From Labilibaculum antarcticum (GTDB taxonomy: Bacteria; Bacteroidota; Bacteroidia; Bacteroidales; Marinifilaceae): a DNA stretch of 64,000 nt. The stretch covers positions 4,930,361 through 4,994,360 of the forward strand of contig NZ_AP018042.1 of NCBI RefSeq assembly GCF_002356295.1, written 5' to 3'. Under the pieces are notes generated by a model. The model saw nothing but the letters and a program-made list of their open reading frames with translations. It was not told the DNA's origin and did not search any database. The first letter of the stretch is position 1; every line of letters begins with the position of its first letter. Of the stretch, positions 35,605 to 43,514 are shown in pieces. The translations under genes were made by a program, and so were the position numbers.

Positions 35605-36042
35605 TTAGCAGATAAAACAGCACAATACATCAGGTTTGATGCGTCTTTGCCGGTCAGAATTACAGGCTTCAAACTCCTCAGCATACGTTTCTGGAGTGAA
35701 AAGCATTTCGATGCTTACTGCATAAGATATAAGAAGAACAAATTTTGAGGCACTTGGTGCATTGTTCGTTTTATTGATAATTGATCTTGGGTTTGTTTTT
35801 AGATATACCAGATCAAAATCGCAACAAAGCTTATTGGCTTGATCATATGAATGATTTTTATATGAACGTTGGCTTTCTTCACAGGGACAGTTAGAACATT
35901 CTGTATCTGAATTCATCGACACTTGTACCTCTGAATGATCACAAGAAGAACAACTATGTTTTAAAAGATGAATACCACAAAATCCTGCCAGGTAGAATAC
36001 CAGCAGAACAATTGAAATGATATTTTTTATTGGTTGTTTCAT
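35605..36042 (-). CDS. Small membrane-anchored Cys/His-rich protein
   Basis: The 145-residue protein has an N-terminal hydrophobic signal or anchor (about 8-27) followed by a Cys/His-rich segment: GIHLLKHSCSSCDHSE, CSNCPCEES and LCCDFD, and a C-terminal CCFIC. It resembles the short HYC_CC_PP-type proteins often found beside metal TonB receptors in Bacteroidota (recognised from memory, not certain). It may bind or sense a metal at the membrane. It lies 158 bases upstream of the receptor gene in the same orientation. No enzymatic motif is present. Confidence 0.6.
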   Translation of the reverse strand: MKQPIKNIISIVLLVFYLAGFCGIHLLKHSCSSCDHSEVQVSMNSDTECSNCPCEESQRSYKNHSYDQANKLCCDFDLVYLKTNPRSIINKTNNAPSASKFVLLISYAVSIEMLFTPETYAEEFEACNSDRQRRIKPDVLCCFIC

Positions 36043-36085
36043 CTTTTAAAAGACAGCTTTATTTGTGCGTTGTTACTAGTAAGAC

Positions 36086-36185
36086 AATCATTATTCGAAA
36101 TAGGGTGAATCGTGATTGCTATTTTTTTTTCTGTTTTAATATTTACAGACAAAAATAGTAATGATTTATCGATTTCGAATTGATT
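36086..36185. repeat. Imperfect inverted repeat of about 100 bases
   Basis: The left arm 36086-36134 and right arm 36145-36185 pair over most of their length: AATCA(tt)ATTCGAAAT, then a variable stretch, then CTATTTTT..TCTGT, with a 10-base loop. The arms are about 70 percent alike. It lies upstream of the Cys-rich protein gene and just after the cytochrome b gene terminator. It may be a decayed miniature inverted-repeat element or a structured leader. Confidence 0.6.
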
Positions 36186-36192
36186 TTACGAC

Positions 36193-36224
36193 AAAAAAAA
36201 ACCGAATCCAATGGATCCGGTTTA
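36193..36224 (-). terminator. Terminator after the cytochrome b gene
   Basis: On the minus strand AAACCGGATCC / GGATTCGGTTT forms a stem with one mismatch and a short loop, followed by a long T tract. It is 20 bases past the stop of the gene at 36244-36858. Confidence 0.85.
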
Positions 36225-36243
36225 GTATTTATAATAGTTGATG

Positions 36244-36858
36244 CTAGTGCCAACCTGTTATCATGCTTTTAAAATTACTGCTAATTGAACTTCCTATTGT
36301 ACAAACATACAAATGAATGAACAAGAAAAGAGATAAAACAAAACCAATAACGACATGCAACATTGCCGTTAGTAATAATCCACTCAATCCAAATATTTGA
36401 GGAATAATCATTTCAGGTAATAACATTGCCATACCACTTGCAATTATTAATGGAAATCCAACATACATTGCAGTTGAGTATATAAAACGCTGCATAGGAT
36501 TAAACTTATTTTCTGCAGAAATAGGATAGGGCGCATCCTGTTTCTTGAACATTCCGAAAAGATAGTATATCGATTGGTTGAATATTCGAGTCATTAAACC
36601 TTCGGTTTTCATTTTGTATTGTCTTCCATTTGATGTGAAAGCATTACCAAAAATGAAAAGGAGGTAATTTAAACTAATGAGTATTCCACAAAGATTGTGA
36701 AGCTCAACTGATAGTTCGAATGATACTAAAAGAGGATTCTCAGGATTTGAATACTGCATACTAACACCGGTAATCAAAAGTGTAATGAAGAGTACCGCAT
36801 TTAACCAGTGCCATATACGAATCCAAATAGGATATAAATAAAGTTTTTCGCTTGCCAT
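36244..36858 (-). CDS. Cytochrome b561-type membrane subunit
   Basis: The 204-residue protein has four to five transmembrane helices (about 10-32, 48-70, 125-145 and 163-187) and the family N terminus YPIWIRIWHWLNAVLFITLLI. Candidate haem b ligands are His17, His54, His168 and His182. It belongs to the cytochrome b561/hydrogenase cytochrome b superfamily (PF01292-like), which exchange electrons between quinol and a periplasmic partner. The gene starts one base after the stop of the seven-haem cytochrome gene, so the two proteins almost certainly work as a quinol-cytochrome pair. Confidence 0.88.
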   Translation of the reverse strand: MASEKLYLYPIWIRIWHWLNAVLFITLLITGVSMQYSNPENPLLVSFELSVELHNLCGILISLNYLLFIFGNAFTSNGRQYKMKTEGLMTRIFNQSIYYLFGMFKKQDAPYPISAENKFNPMQRFIYSTAMYVGFPLIIASGMAMLLPEMIIPQIFGLSGLLLTAMLHVVIGFVLSLFLFIHLYVCTIGSSISSNFKSMITGWH

Positions 36859-36859
36859 A

Positions 36860-37846
36860 CTATTTACGTTTAAAGATTCTGAAAAGTGCGTGGATGAAAA
36901 TTCCCGTAAGAACTAATCCGAAAATTATTACACTTAATATATTCAAATATTTATTACGGTTCGCACCTATTACATACGATTCATTAATAATTACTGCATT
37001 AACAAAACCATTGCTTTTACGCGATTCCATACTCTTATACTTGTAAAGACTAGCCATTAAGCGTGAGTTTTCGGAATGACATTTAGTACATTCCCGAATA
37101 GCATTCTCTTTTGGCATAACCGCATGACTTATAAGTAGGCTGTCATTTAGTTGCGTATGGCACTCTATACATCTAACATTTTTAAAATGAAGCTCTTGAT
37201 TGGGTAGCCAATCGTGAGTTTTTAAAATGTTAATGTTTTCTCTTTCTGTAAGCAATTCAAATTGACTTACATCTGCGTGGCATTTTAAACAAATATTATT
37301 GTCGTAAGTAACGGTTTCAGAAATTTTACCCCCTTTACTTGCCTGGGTTTTATAAGAATGAGGATTGTGACAACTCCAGCAATTAAAAGCATCTGGTGCT
37401 TTATTATAGTGCATACTTTTGTAAAAGGCTTCCTCAATCTCCTCAAAATGAAATTCTTGGTACTCAGGATCCCCCCCGTGGCAATCAATACATGCATACA
37501 TAAGTTCCATGCGTAAATTACCAGCATGCGGAAATGCTTCGTATTCCGGAGAGTGACAATCTGTGCATTTGAACATTCCATGGTTCGATTGGCTATATGC
37601 AATGGTATCAATTAGTCTATCGCCATACATTTTTTCTTTTATCTCAATGCCAAAATTCTCATTCATGTATTTGAATGTATGATTTCCATGGCATTTAAGG
37701 CATTTTTGGTTTTTGTTGCTCTCAGACTGATTTTCTTTATTTGTTTCCTGCCCGAAACCAAAAGAAACAATACAAAGGAAACCAACAATCAGAAATAGAT
37801 GTTTAAAACTGCTCAGGTTCATTCTGAAAATATTAAATGTTCGCAA
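36860..37846 (-). CDS. Seven-haem periplasmic cytochrome c with C-terminal anchor
   Basis: The 328-residue protein has an N-terminal signal sequence (about 10-32) and seven CXXCH sites: CLKCH, CTDCH, CIDCH, CWSCH, CLKCH, CIECH and CTKCH. A C-terminal transmembrane helix (about 300-322) is followed by a basic RIFKRK tail, so the haem domain faces the periplasm and is anchored at its C terminus. It fits the cytochrome c3/NapC-NrfH-like multihaem group. It would receive electrons from the adjacent cytochrome b and pass them to periplasmic acceptors. No catalytic reductase subunit is encoded next to it, so the final acceptor is unknown. Confidence 0.9.
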   Translation of the reverse strand: MRTFNIFRMNLSSFKHLFLIVGFLCIVSFGFGQETNKENQSESNKNQKCLKCHGNHTFKYMNENFGIEIKEKMYGDRLIDTIAYSQSNHGMFKCTDCHSPEYEAFPHAGNLRMELMYACIDCHGGDPEYQEFHFEEIEEAFYKSMHYNKAPDAFNCWSCHNPHSYKTQASKGGKISETVTYDNNICLKCHADVSQFELLTERENINILKTHDWLPNQELHFKNVRCIECHTQLNDSLLISHAVMPKENAIRECTKCHSENSRLMASLYKYKSMESRKSNGFVNAVIINESYVIGANRNKYLNILSVIIFGLVLTGIFIHALFRIFKRK

Positions 37847-37870
37847 TTTGGTTCTAATTAGAATATCAGA

Positions 37871-37900
37871 AAAAAAGGGTATAATAATTTATACCCCTTT
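37871..37900 (-). terminator. Terminator between the monohaem and seven-haem cytochrome genes
   Basis: On the minus strand AAAGGGGTATAA pairs with TTATACCC around a short loop, and CTTTTTTT follows. It lies 18 bases past the stop of the gene at 37919. It would split the cytochrome set into two transcripts or act as an attenuator before the seven-haem gene, whose start is only 24 bases further on. Confidence 0.75.
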
Positions 37901-37918
37901 AATCTTGTTTGATTTTAC

Positions 37919-38323
37919 TTATTTTTTAAATGTACGCATGTAGTTTACAACAGCCCATCTATCTTTTTTACTAGGAATTTTAGACTCGTAGTTAGGCATG
38001 TCATCTCTGCCAAAGATAGATTTGTACATGATCTCGCCATCAGTTTGAGCTTGAAATTCAGCACCTGAAAAATCACCAGGGAATGTATTTAGACGAGCAG
38101 CCTTTGGGCCGTCTCCTAATCCTGCATTACCATGACATGAACGACAATGCTTCATGTAAACCATTTTTCCGCTATTTACACTAGCTTCATCGTTAGCCAA
38201 TGGATTTTCCATACTTTTATATTCTGCTGGAACGTCCCATGCTTCAGCCTTTTTTTGTTGTGCTGTAAATGCAAATCCAACAACTGCAATTGCAATAACA
38301 ATAAATACTTTTATACTCTTCAT
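37919..38323 (-). CDS. Monohaem c-type cytochrome
   Basis: The 134-residue protein has a signal peptide (about 1-21) and one class I cytochrome c domain: the haem site CRSCHGNAGLGDGPKA, a mid-chain region GEIMYKSIFGRDDMPNYE whose methionine is the likely distal ligand, and a C-terminal helix WAVVNYMRTF. It is a soluble periplasmic electron carrier. The neighbouring cytochrome and barrel genes suggest it shuttles electrons between them. It is followed by a terminator. Confidence 0.9.
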   Translation of the reverse strand: MKSIKVFIVIAIAVVGFAFTAQQKKAEAWDVPAEYKSMENPLANDEASVNSGKMVYMKHCRSCHGNAGLGDGPKAARLNTFPGDFSGAEFQAQTDGEIMYKSIFGRDDMPNYESKIPSKKDRWAVVNYMRTFKK

Positions 38324-38352
38324 AACTGTAATTTTTTAAGTGAAGTAATTAA

Positions 38353-39255
38353 CTAGAATCTTACCATAATATTAAAACCTACAAGAAAATCCCCGTCTCC
38401 AATTTTATTTTTATTATACAAACTATTCCTTTGTGGAGTAATTCCTTCATAGTTCGACATAAACACCTGGAATACGTGAGTACTAGTACCAATTTCCATA
38501 CCAAAAGTTAGGTTGGCTTCAGGATCTGTTTGATCCGAATTGGTAAATTCTCTCATGTCATCAATATTTAAAGGCTGATCGTATTCGAAAAACACAGCCA
38601 TTGAACGCGTAACTTTAGCTCTACCTGATAAGTTAATTGCTATCTTATCATGTTCAACTAAGGTATCTGTTTTATTAAAATGGGTGAAACTAGGAGCTAA
38701 TTGTAATGAAATGTTATCATTAAATTTATGAGCTACTATTAATTGAGAGAAATACCCAAGTCTGTCGGAGAATGTATAGTCATTACCAAAAACAATTTCG
38801 TCTTGCGAATTAATTGATAAGTTACCATATAAAGCAACAGAAACAGGAATCGAATTCGATTCAGTTTGAGTTAATACTTTATACTTACCTTGGAATTCCT
38901 GCAATTTGAATTCTTTAGTATAACCGTATCCCAACATGATTTTTTCGGTAACACCATAATTTAACCCCATACGAATGTTTGCGGATGCATAAACACCAAA
39001 AACATCTTCCAGTCCATTTTCAATTAATCCAAAACGGTGCTGAATATGCATTTCAAATTCACCGGCGAATGGCATTTCAGTAGTTTGTGTCTCTCCAAGT
39101 AGACCGGATTCAAAAGTTCCCGAAACAGGATCATTTGCAAATTCATCTTCTTGAGCAAGGCAATTTTGTGATGCAATCAAGGTGATAACAAGAAATAAAG
39201 AAAATGAAAATGTCATTTTCATAAATTTCTGTATTGTATATTTAGATCTTAGCAT
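38353..39255 (-). CDS. DUF5777-family outer-membrane beta-barrel protein
   Basis: The 300-residue protein has a signal peptide (about 12-35, ending CLAQ) and then alternating amphipathic strands. The DUF5777 landmark is HRFGLIENGLEDVFGVYASANIRMGLNYGVTE. The C terminus ends in a strand with a terminal phenylalanine (IMVRF), typical of outer-membrane barrels. The family occurs next to c-type cytochromes, suggesting a porin or an outer-membrane scaffold for electron carriers. The start may be at Met12 or Met14 rather than Met1. The gene is 29 bases upstream of the monohaem cytochrome gene. Confidence 0.85.
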   Translation of the reverse strand: MLRSKYTIQKFMKMTFSFSLFLVITLIASQNCLAQEDEFANDPVSGTFESGLLGETQTTEMPFAGEFEMHIQHRFGLIENGLEDVFGVYASANIRMGLNYGVTEKIMLGYGYTKEFKLQEFQGKYKVLTQTESNSIPVSVALYGNLSINSQDEIVFGNDYTFSDRLGYFSQLIVAHKFNDNISLQLAPSFTHFNKTDTLVEHDKIAINLSGRAKVTRSMAVFFEYDQPLNIDDMREFTNSDQTDPEANLTFGMEIGTSTHVFQVFMSNYEGITPQRNSLYNKNKIGDGDFLVGFNIMVRF

Positions 39256-39266
39256 AGCGATTAGTT

Positions 39267-39638
39267 TTAATTGTTGTTAGCACCTCTGGTTATCCACTCT
39301 AGTATCAATTGTTTTTCAGCTGCTGAAGCTCTGGTGTTATGAGATCCTTCATTTAGTTTTTCATACAAACTACTACTTGCTGGAACGTCAACATTTATAT
39401 AACCACCGTTTGTCAATGCATCAAAAGCTTTATCGGCTTGCAGATCTGGATCAGTTCCTCCATCATGACAGCTAACGCAATTGGAAGTAAATATGGGTGC
39501 GATATCCGCGCTAAAGGAGATTTCCTGATCAGGTGGAATCACGACTTTATCTACTTCAACGGTATCGTATTCGCACGAAACAAAACATAGACTTGTCAGG
39601 AAAACTAGTAAAAGACTTACTAAGTTATTCTTTTGCAT
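39267..39638 (-). CDS. Cytochrome c lipoprotein
   Basis: The 123-residue protein has a lipobox (LCFVSC, Cys23) and one haem site CVSCH in the context FSADIAPIFTSNCVSCHDGGTDPDL, typical of the short planctomycete-type/outer-membrane cytochrome c fold. A C-terminal helix is EKQLILEWITRGA. It is the first gene of the minus-strand cytochrome set and 11 bases before the DUF5777 gene. It is probably an outer-membrane-anchored electron carrier working with that barrel. Confidence 0.85.
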   Translation of the reverse strand: MQKNNLVSLLLVFLTSLCFVSCEYDTVEVDKVVIPPDQEISFSADIAPIFTSNCVSCHDGGTDPDLQADKAFDALTNGGYINVDVPASSSLYEKLNEGSHNTRASAAEKQLILEWITRGANNN

Positions 39639-39816
39639 AGTATTGAGATTTAAATTTAAGTTCTAAACTACTGATAATAGTGATTAATTCATTTTACACT
39701 AAAGATAAATATTTGCCTTTACCGCAATAGGTTTGGTACACCGAGATTTATTTTATGAAAAAAAGGAATTTGTCTAATTCAAATCGACATTTATCAGTCT
39801 TTCGCTAGGCTTATCT

Positions 39817-39857
39817 CAGTCTTTTTTCTATATTTAATAGTAATTAGAAAAAAACTG
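39817..39857. promoter_or_regulatory. Inverted repeat in the cytochrome/FNR divergent region
   Basis: CAGTCTTTTTTCTA (39817-39830) pairs with TAGAAAAAAACTG (39845-39857) over a 14-base spacer. It lies in the 337-base divergent region between the cytochrome set and the FNR-like gene. It may be a binding site or a hairpin. The A/T runs raise the chance of coincidence. Confidence 0.3.
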
Positions 39858-39904
39858 AAGAAAATGCGGTGTGTTTTGAAGCATTTTTTATTTAAAATAC
39901 ACTA

Positions 39905-39935
39905 TTTGTTTTGGTGAAATTTTCAAATAGATTTG
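39905..39935 (+). promoter_or_regulatory. Consensus Bacteroidota promoter of the FNR-like gene with internal dyad
   Basis: TTTG at 39905-39908 and TAGATTTG at 39928-39935 match the -33 and -7 consensus with a 19-base spacing. A dyad TTTG-N10-CAAA (39910-39927) sits between the two elements and resembles a CRP/FNR half-site pair, suggesting autoregulation. The start codon is 40 bases downstream of the -7 element. Confidence 0.65.
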
Positions 39936-39975
39936 CCTCCTGACTAATATTGAACACTATATCTCTAATACTACT

Positions 39976-40680
39976 ATGGCTAAATTTTCAAAATCGGATA
40001 ATTGCAAAAGTTGCCTTGATTGCAATATGCGAATCCCCATGTTAAGTATACTTTCTCGTCCTGAATTACTTGAATTGAATGAAAGTCGGTTTGAAGTGAA
40101 ATTCAAGGCAGGTGAAACAATATTTAAACAAGGAACTTCCGCTACTCATCTCTTAATTTTGACAACTGGTTTGGCAAAATTATATGTAGAAGGAGTACAA
40201 GACAAACAACTCATTATAAGGATAATTAAACCTTGGGAAATTGTTGGACAGGCTTCCTTGTATTTTGATAACAGACATCATTATTCGATTGCCGCACTTG
40301 ATAATACGACTGCCTGTTTTATTGAAATAAACGCCTTTAAAAAAGCGATTCAAACAAATCCCATATTTGCCGAGGAATTTATTAAAAACTGTACCCGAAA
40401 GGGGATTTTTAATTTTGAAAAAATGGTTAGTCTATCGCAAAAGCAAATGCACGGCCGCATAGCTGATGGACTTATTTATTTATCAAGTAAAGTATATGAA
40501 GATTTAAATTTTGATTTGCATCTTTCAAGACAAGATGTTGCTGACCTTACAGGCATGTCTAAAGATAGTGCCATTAGAATTCTTAAAGAATTTCATAATG
40601 AGGGCATTATTGAAATGGATGGTCGGAAATTAAAAATATTGAATTTCACACAACTGGAAAGGATAAGCGAAACGGGTTGA
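39976..40680 (+). CDS. FNR-like Crp-family regulator with N-terminal Cys cluster
   Basis: The 234-residue protein has a cyclic-nucleotide-binding-type beta roll (about 35-130), a dimerisation helix and a winged HTH (about 183-209, LSRQDVADLTGMSKDSAIRIL). The N terminus holds Cys10, Cys13 and Cys16 (CKSCLDC), and Cys114 lies where E. coli FNR has Cys122. This is the ligand pattern of an oxygen-labile [4Fe-4S] sensor, although FNR spaces its first cysteines as CX2CX5C. The recognition helix keeps the arginine (Arg201), but FNR's E..SR becomes D..IR, so the DNA site may differ. Divergent from the cytochrome genes, it probably controls them. Confidence 0.85.
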   Translation: MAKFSKSDNCKSCLDCNMRIPMLSILSRPELLELNESRFEVKFKAGETIFKQGTSATHLLILTTGLAKLYVEGVQDKQLIIRIIKPWEIVGQASLYFDNRHHYSIAALDNTTACFIEINAFKKAIQTNPIFAEEFIKNCTRKGIFNFEKMVSLSQKQMHGRIADGLIYLSSKVYEDLNFDLHLSRQDVADLTGMSKDSAIRILKEFHNEGIIEMDGRKLKILNFTQLERISETG

Positions 40681-40694
40681 AAAAATAATGAAGA

Positions 40695-40719
40695 CGAGAG
40701 GAGATATCCTCTCGTTTTT
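40695..40719 (+). terminator. Terminator after the FNR-like gene
   Basis: A perfect 8-bp stem CGAGAGGA / TCCTCTCG with a GATA loop and a T tract lies 14 bases past the stop. Its end touches the stop codon of the convergent CobW gene. Confidence 0.88.
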
Positions 40720-41686
40720 ATTTTACAAGGAGTTCATCAAGATTATTATTGATTACTTTCCGATTCAAGCTTTTCCCAATTATTACAATTTTACTTTCCT
40801 TTATATCATCTTCTGTCCAAGTTTTCCCAACCGTTGCCTGTATTTGAGTATGTACTGATTGCAGTATAATTCGTTTGTCAACACCTTCCAAATATAGAAT
40901 TCCCTTAATTCTATAGATACTTTCCTGATTAAATTTAAGAAATGCATCCAACCACATACCTAGTTTCATTTGATCCATAGGAGTGGTAGAAGTATAACAC
41001 ATGTTTTCAATACCATGAGTAATTTGACTGTTAGCTGTTGAATTTGCTTCGAGGCCTAATACAAACTGGTATACCTTTGCCGGATCATAGGAGAAGGAGC
41101 CAAGCAAATTCATGTTTGCAGGTTTAGCGAATACGCATTCTTCAATTCGGGCAAACTTATTAATATTTGCAATCTCTATTTTAAGTGCATCTGTCTTTTC
41201 ACGGCCAGCAACATCTGTTTTATTTATTAATATTTGATCCGCAACAGCTATTTGTTTGGTTAAAACAATTTCCGTGTCTAATATGTTAGAAGCATTTGCA
41301 GCATCAACCAGACAAATGACCGCATCCAATTCAAATTCTTTTTTTATGAACGGATCGGTAATGAATGATGCCAAAATACTACCAGGATCAGCAATTCCCG
41401 TTGTCTCAATAAGCAGATGATTGAATTGATGATCTGATTTAATTAGATTTTGTAAAACAACATACAACTCATCATTTAAGCTGCAGCAAATACAACCATT
41501 GCTTAATTCAAAAATATCCTCATTTTTAACATTGGCAACTAGTTCAGAATCAATATTTACTTCACCAAATTCATTCTCTATAATAGCGAATTTTTTATCA
41601 GGATAACTTGATATTAAATGATTAAGAAGACTGGTTTTTCCTGAGCCTAAGAAACCTGTAATTACGGTAACTGGAATTTTCAACAT
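40718..41686 (-). CDS. CobW/ZNG-family GTPase (metal chaperone)
   Basis: The 322-residue G3E GTPase has P-loop GFLGSGKT (11-18), Walker B/switch region ENEFGEVNIDSELV, the CXCC metal site NGCICCSL (Cys65, Cys67, Cys68), LIETTGIADPG and the base-recognition INKTDV. A CobW C-terminal domain follows (about 225-320). Members deliver zinc or cobalt to target enzymes in a GTP-dependent way. The nitroreductase gene directly upstream is 12 bases away and probably in the same operon. The client enzyme is unknown. Confidence 0.9.
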   Translation of the reverse strand: MLKIPVTVITGFLGSGKTSLLNHLISSYPDKKFAIIENEFGEVNIDSELVANVKNEDIFELSNGCICCSLNDELYVVLQNLIKSDHQFNHLLIETTGIADPGSILASFITDPFIKKEFELDAVICLVDAANASNILDTEIVLTKQIAVADQILINKTDVAGREKTDALKIEIANINKFARIEECVFAKPANMNLLGSFSYDPAKVYQFVLGLEANSTANSQITHGIENMCYTSTTPMDQMKLGMWLDAFLKFNQESIYRIKGILYLEGVDKRIILQSVHTQIQATVGKTWTEDDIKESKIVIIGKSLNRKVINNNLDELLVK

Positions 41687-41698
41687 ACTTATTCTCGT

Positions 41699-42214
41699 TT
41701 ATAACTTTTCCCAATGTACAATTTCCTCTAGTGATTTTCTTTTCTTTTGTGGTGGTGCTTGATTTGATGGATATCCTAAAGAAATAATGGCTATAGGTTC
41801 AATATGATCAGGCAATTTGAAAAAATCAATGCATTTTTGGACGTGAAAATTACAAATCCAACAAGTACCCAAGCCGAGTTCTGTGGCTTGAAGCGTCATG
41901 TGATCGATAGCAATTGCAGCATCAATATCGCAATGATCTTTACCGTCTTCACTTCTTTTCCACGATAGATTATGATCTCCGCAAATTACGATGTAAACAG
42001 GAGCTTCATTAAACCAATCACGATGATATATCTCAGAAAATTGTTTGTGATTATCAGGTTCACGAATCACAATAAAATGCCATGGCTGATTGTTAACTGC
42101 TGAAGGTGCAATTTGACCAGCTTCTAATATTTTAATAAGTTTCTCATTTTCAATAGACATAGCTTTGTAGGATCGTACTGAATATCTTTTCTGGCTAAGT
42201 TCTTTAAAATTCAT
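41699..42214 (-). CDS. Nitroreductase-family FMN oxidoreductase
   Basis: The 171-residue protein has the nitroreductase fold. The N-terminal FMN phosphate loop is KRYSVRSYKAM and a second segment is AGQIAPSAVNNQPWHFIVI. A cysteine-containing LGTCWICNF precedes the C-terminal ISLGYPSN. It is of the short (about 170-residue) subgroup and forms a homodimer. The substrate is unknown; quinones, nitro compounds or flavins are possible. It lies upstream of the CobW gene. Confidence 0.9.
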   Translation of the reverse strand: MNFKELSQKRYSVRSYKAMSIENEKLIKILEAGQIAPSAVNNQPWHFIVIREPDNHKQFSEIYHRDWFNEAPVYIVICGDHNLSWKRSEDGKDHCDIDAAIAIDHMTLQATELGLGTCWICNFHVQKCIDFFKLPDHIEPIAIISLGYPSNQAPPQKKRKSLEEIVHWEKL

Positions 42215-42333
42215 CTTCTTTCGATTTTAATGATATTTGGTGCAAAAATGTAAAATAAATAAGACATCCAGCTAATGAATTTTCATTTTGTTTAGCATAT
42301 TGGGATTGTTCCCTTCCATTCACTACAATTTTG

Positions 42334-42341
42334 TACCTTTG
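42334..42341 (+). promoter_or_regulatory. -7 element upstream of the MFS operon
   Basis: TACCTTTG matches TAnnTTTG exactly and lies 22 bases before the MFS start codon. A -33 element is not clear. Confidence 0.45.
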
Positions 42342-42363
42342 GCATTCAATTTTTTGAAGGAGA

Positions 42364-43512
42364 ATGAAGATGACTAAAGAGCTTAAAAAAAATATAATGT
42401 TTCAATATCTGATGGTATTGGTTATTGCAGCCACAGCAGGACATCAGGGATGGAGAACATTATTCAATAATTTTGCGGTAGAGGAAGTTGGTATTAATGG
42501 ATTTCAGGTTGGAGTGATTCAGTCGGTACGGGAAATACCCGGTTTTCTGGCCCTTTTAGTTGTGTATTTGTTGTTGGTGATTAAAGAACATCGTTTATCA
42601 GCATTATCAGTATTATTTGTTGGTTTAGGAGTTGCTTTAACAGGATTCTTCCCTTCGTTTTTAGGTTTAATAATTACTACGGTAATCATGTCTGTTGGTT
42701 TTCATTATTTCGAGACAACAAATAAATCACTTACACTTCAGTATTTTACAATAGAACAGGCACCTATAGTATTTGCAAAACAAAGGAGTTGGTCAGCTAT
42801 AGCAAATATAAGTATGGGAGCTTTTGTTTTTGCAATTGCTCATTTTATTTCCTTACAGGCAAGTTTTATTCTGATTGGTGCAGTTGTTTTTTGTTTAGGG
42901 GTTTGGGCATTTTTTTGGGATCCGGTTGATAAGAGTATTCTTCCTCAAAATAAGGGAATGGTATTTAGAAAAAGATACTGGCTTTTCTATGTCCTTAATT
43001 TTCTGAGCGGTGCCCGCCGTCAGATTTTTGTTGTATTTGCGGTTTTTATGCTGGTGCAAAAATATCATTATACAGTTCAGGATGTGGCTGTTTTATTTGT
43101 AATCAATAATGTCATCGCTTACTTTGTCTCTCCAATGATAGCAAAAGGAATCAATAGGTATGGCGAACGTAAAATGTTGTCATTAGAGTATATCGGTTTG
43201 GTTTTTGTCTTTTTAGGATATGCTTATATCGAAAATGCCTTGATTGTTGCAGGACTTTATATTCTTGACCATATCTTTTTTGGGTTTTCGATGGGAATTA
43301 ATACTTATTTTCAAAAAACAGGTGATGCAAAAGATATTGCTCCTTCAATGGCAGTAGGCTTTACAATTAATCACATATCAGCTGTTGTTATTCCTGTAGT
43401 TGGAGGTTTGTTATGGATGGTGAATTGGCGAATTCCATTTGTGGCCGGCGCAATTCTTTGTTTAGTATCACTTGTATTTGTTCAAAAAATAAGAACAAAT
43501 ACTAAAATTTAA
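42364..43512 (+). CDS. Major facilitator superfamily transporter
   Basis: The 382-residue protein has about 11-12 transmembrane helices arranged in two halves, with a cytoplasmic loop near residues 190-205 (DKSILPQNKGMVFRKRYW). It begins with a short basic N terminus (MKMTKELKKN). The substrate is not evident from sequence. The next gene starts two bases after its stop, so it forms an operon with the TPR-like and YchJ-like genes. Confidence 0.85.
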   Translation: MKMTKELKKNIMFQYLMVLVIAATAGHQGWRTLFNNFAVEEVGINGFQVGVIQSVREIPGFLALLVVYLLLVIKEHRLSALSVLFVGLGVALTGFFPSFLGLIITTVIMSVGFHYFETTNKSLTLQYFTIEQAPIVFAKQRSWSAIANISMGAFVFAIAHFISLQASFILIGAVVFCLGVWAFFWDPVDKSILPQNKGMVFRKRYWLFYVLNFLSGARRQIFVVFAVFMLVQKYHYTVQDVAVLFVINNVIAYFVSPMIAKGINRYGERKMLSLEYIGLVFVFLGYAYIENALIVAGLYILDHIFFGFSMGINTYFQKTGDAKDIAPSMAVGFTINHISAVVIPVVGGLLWMVNWRIPFVAGAILCLVSLVFVQKIRTNTKI

Positions 43513-43514
43513 TT

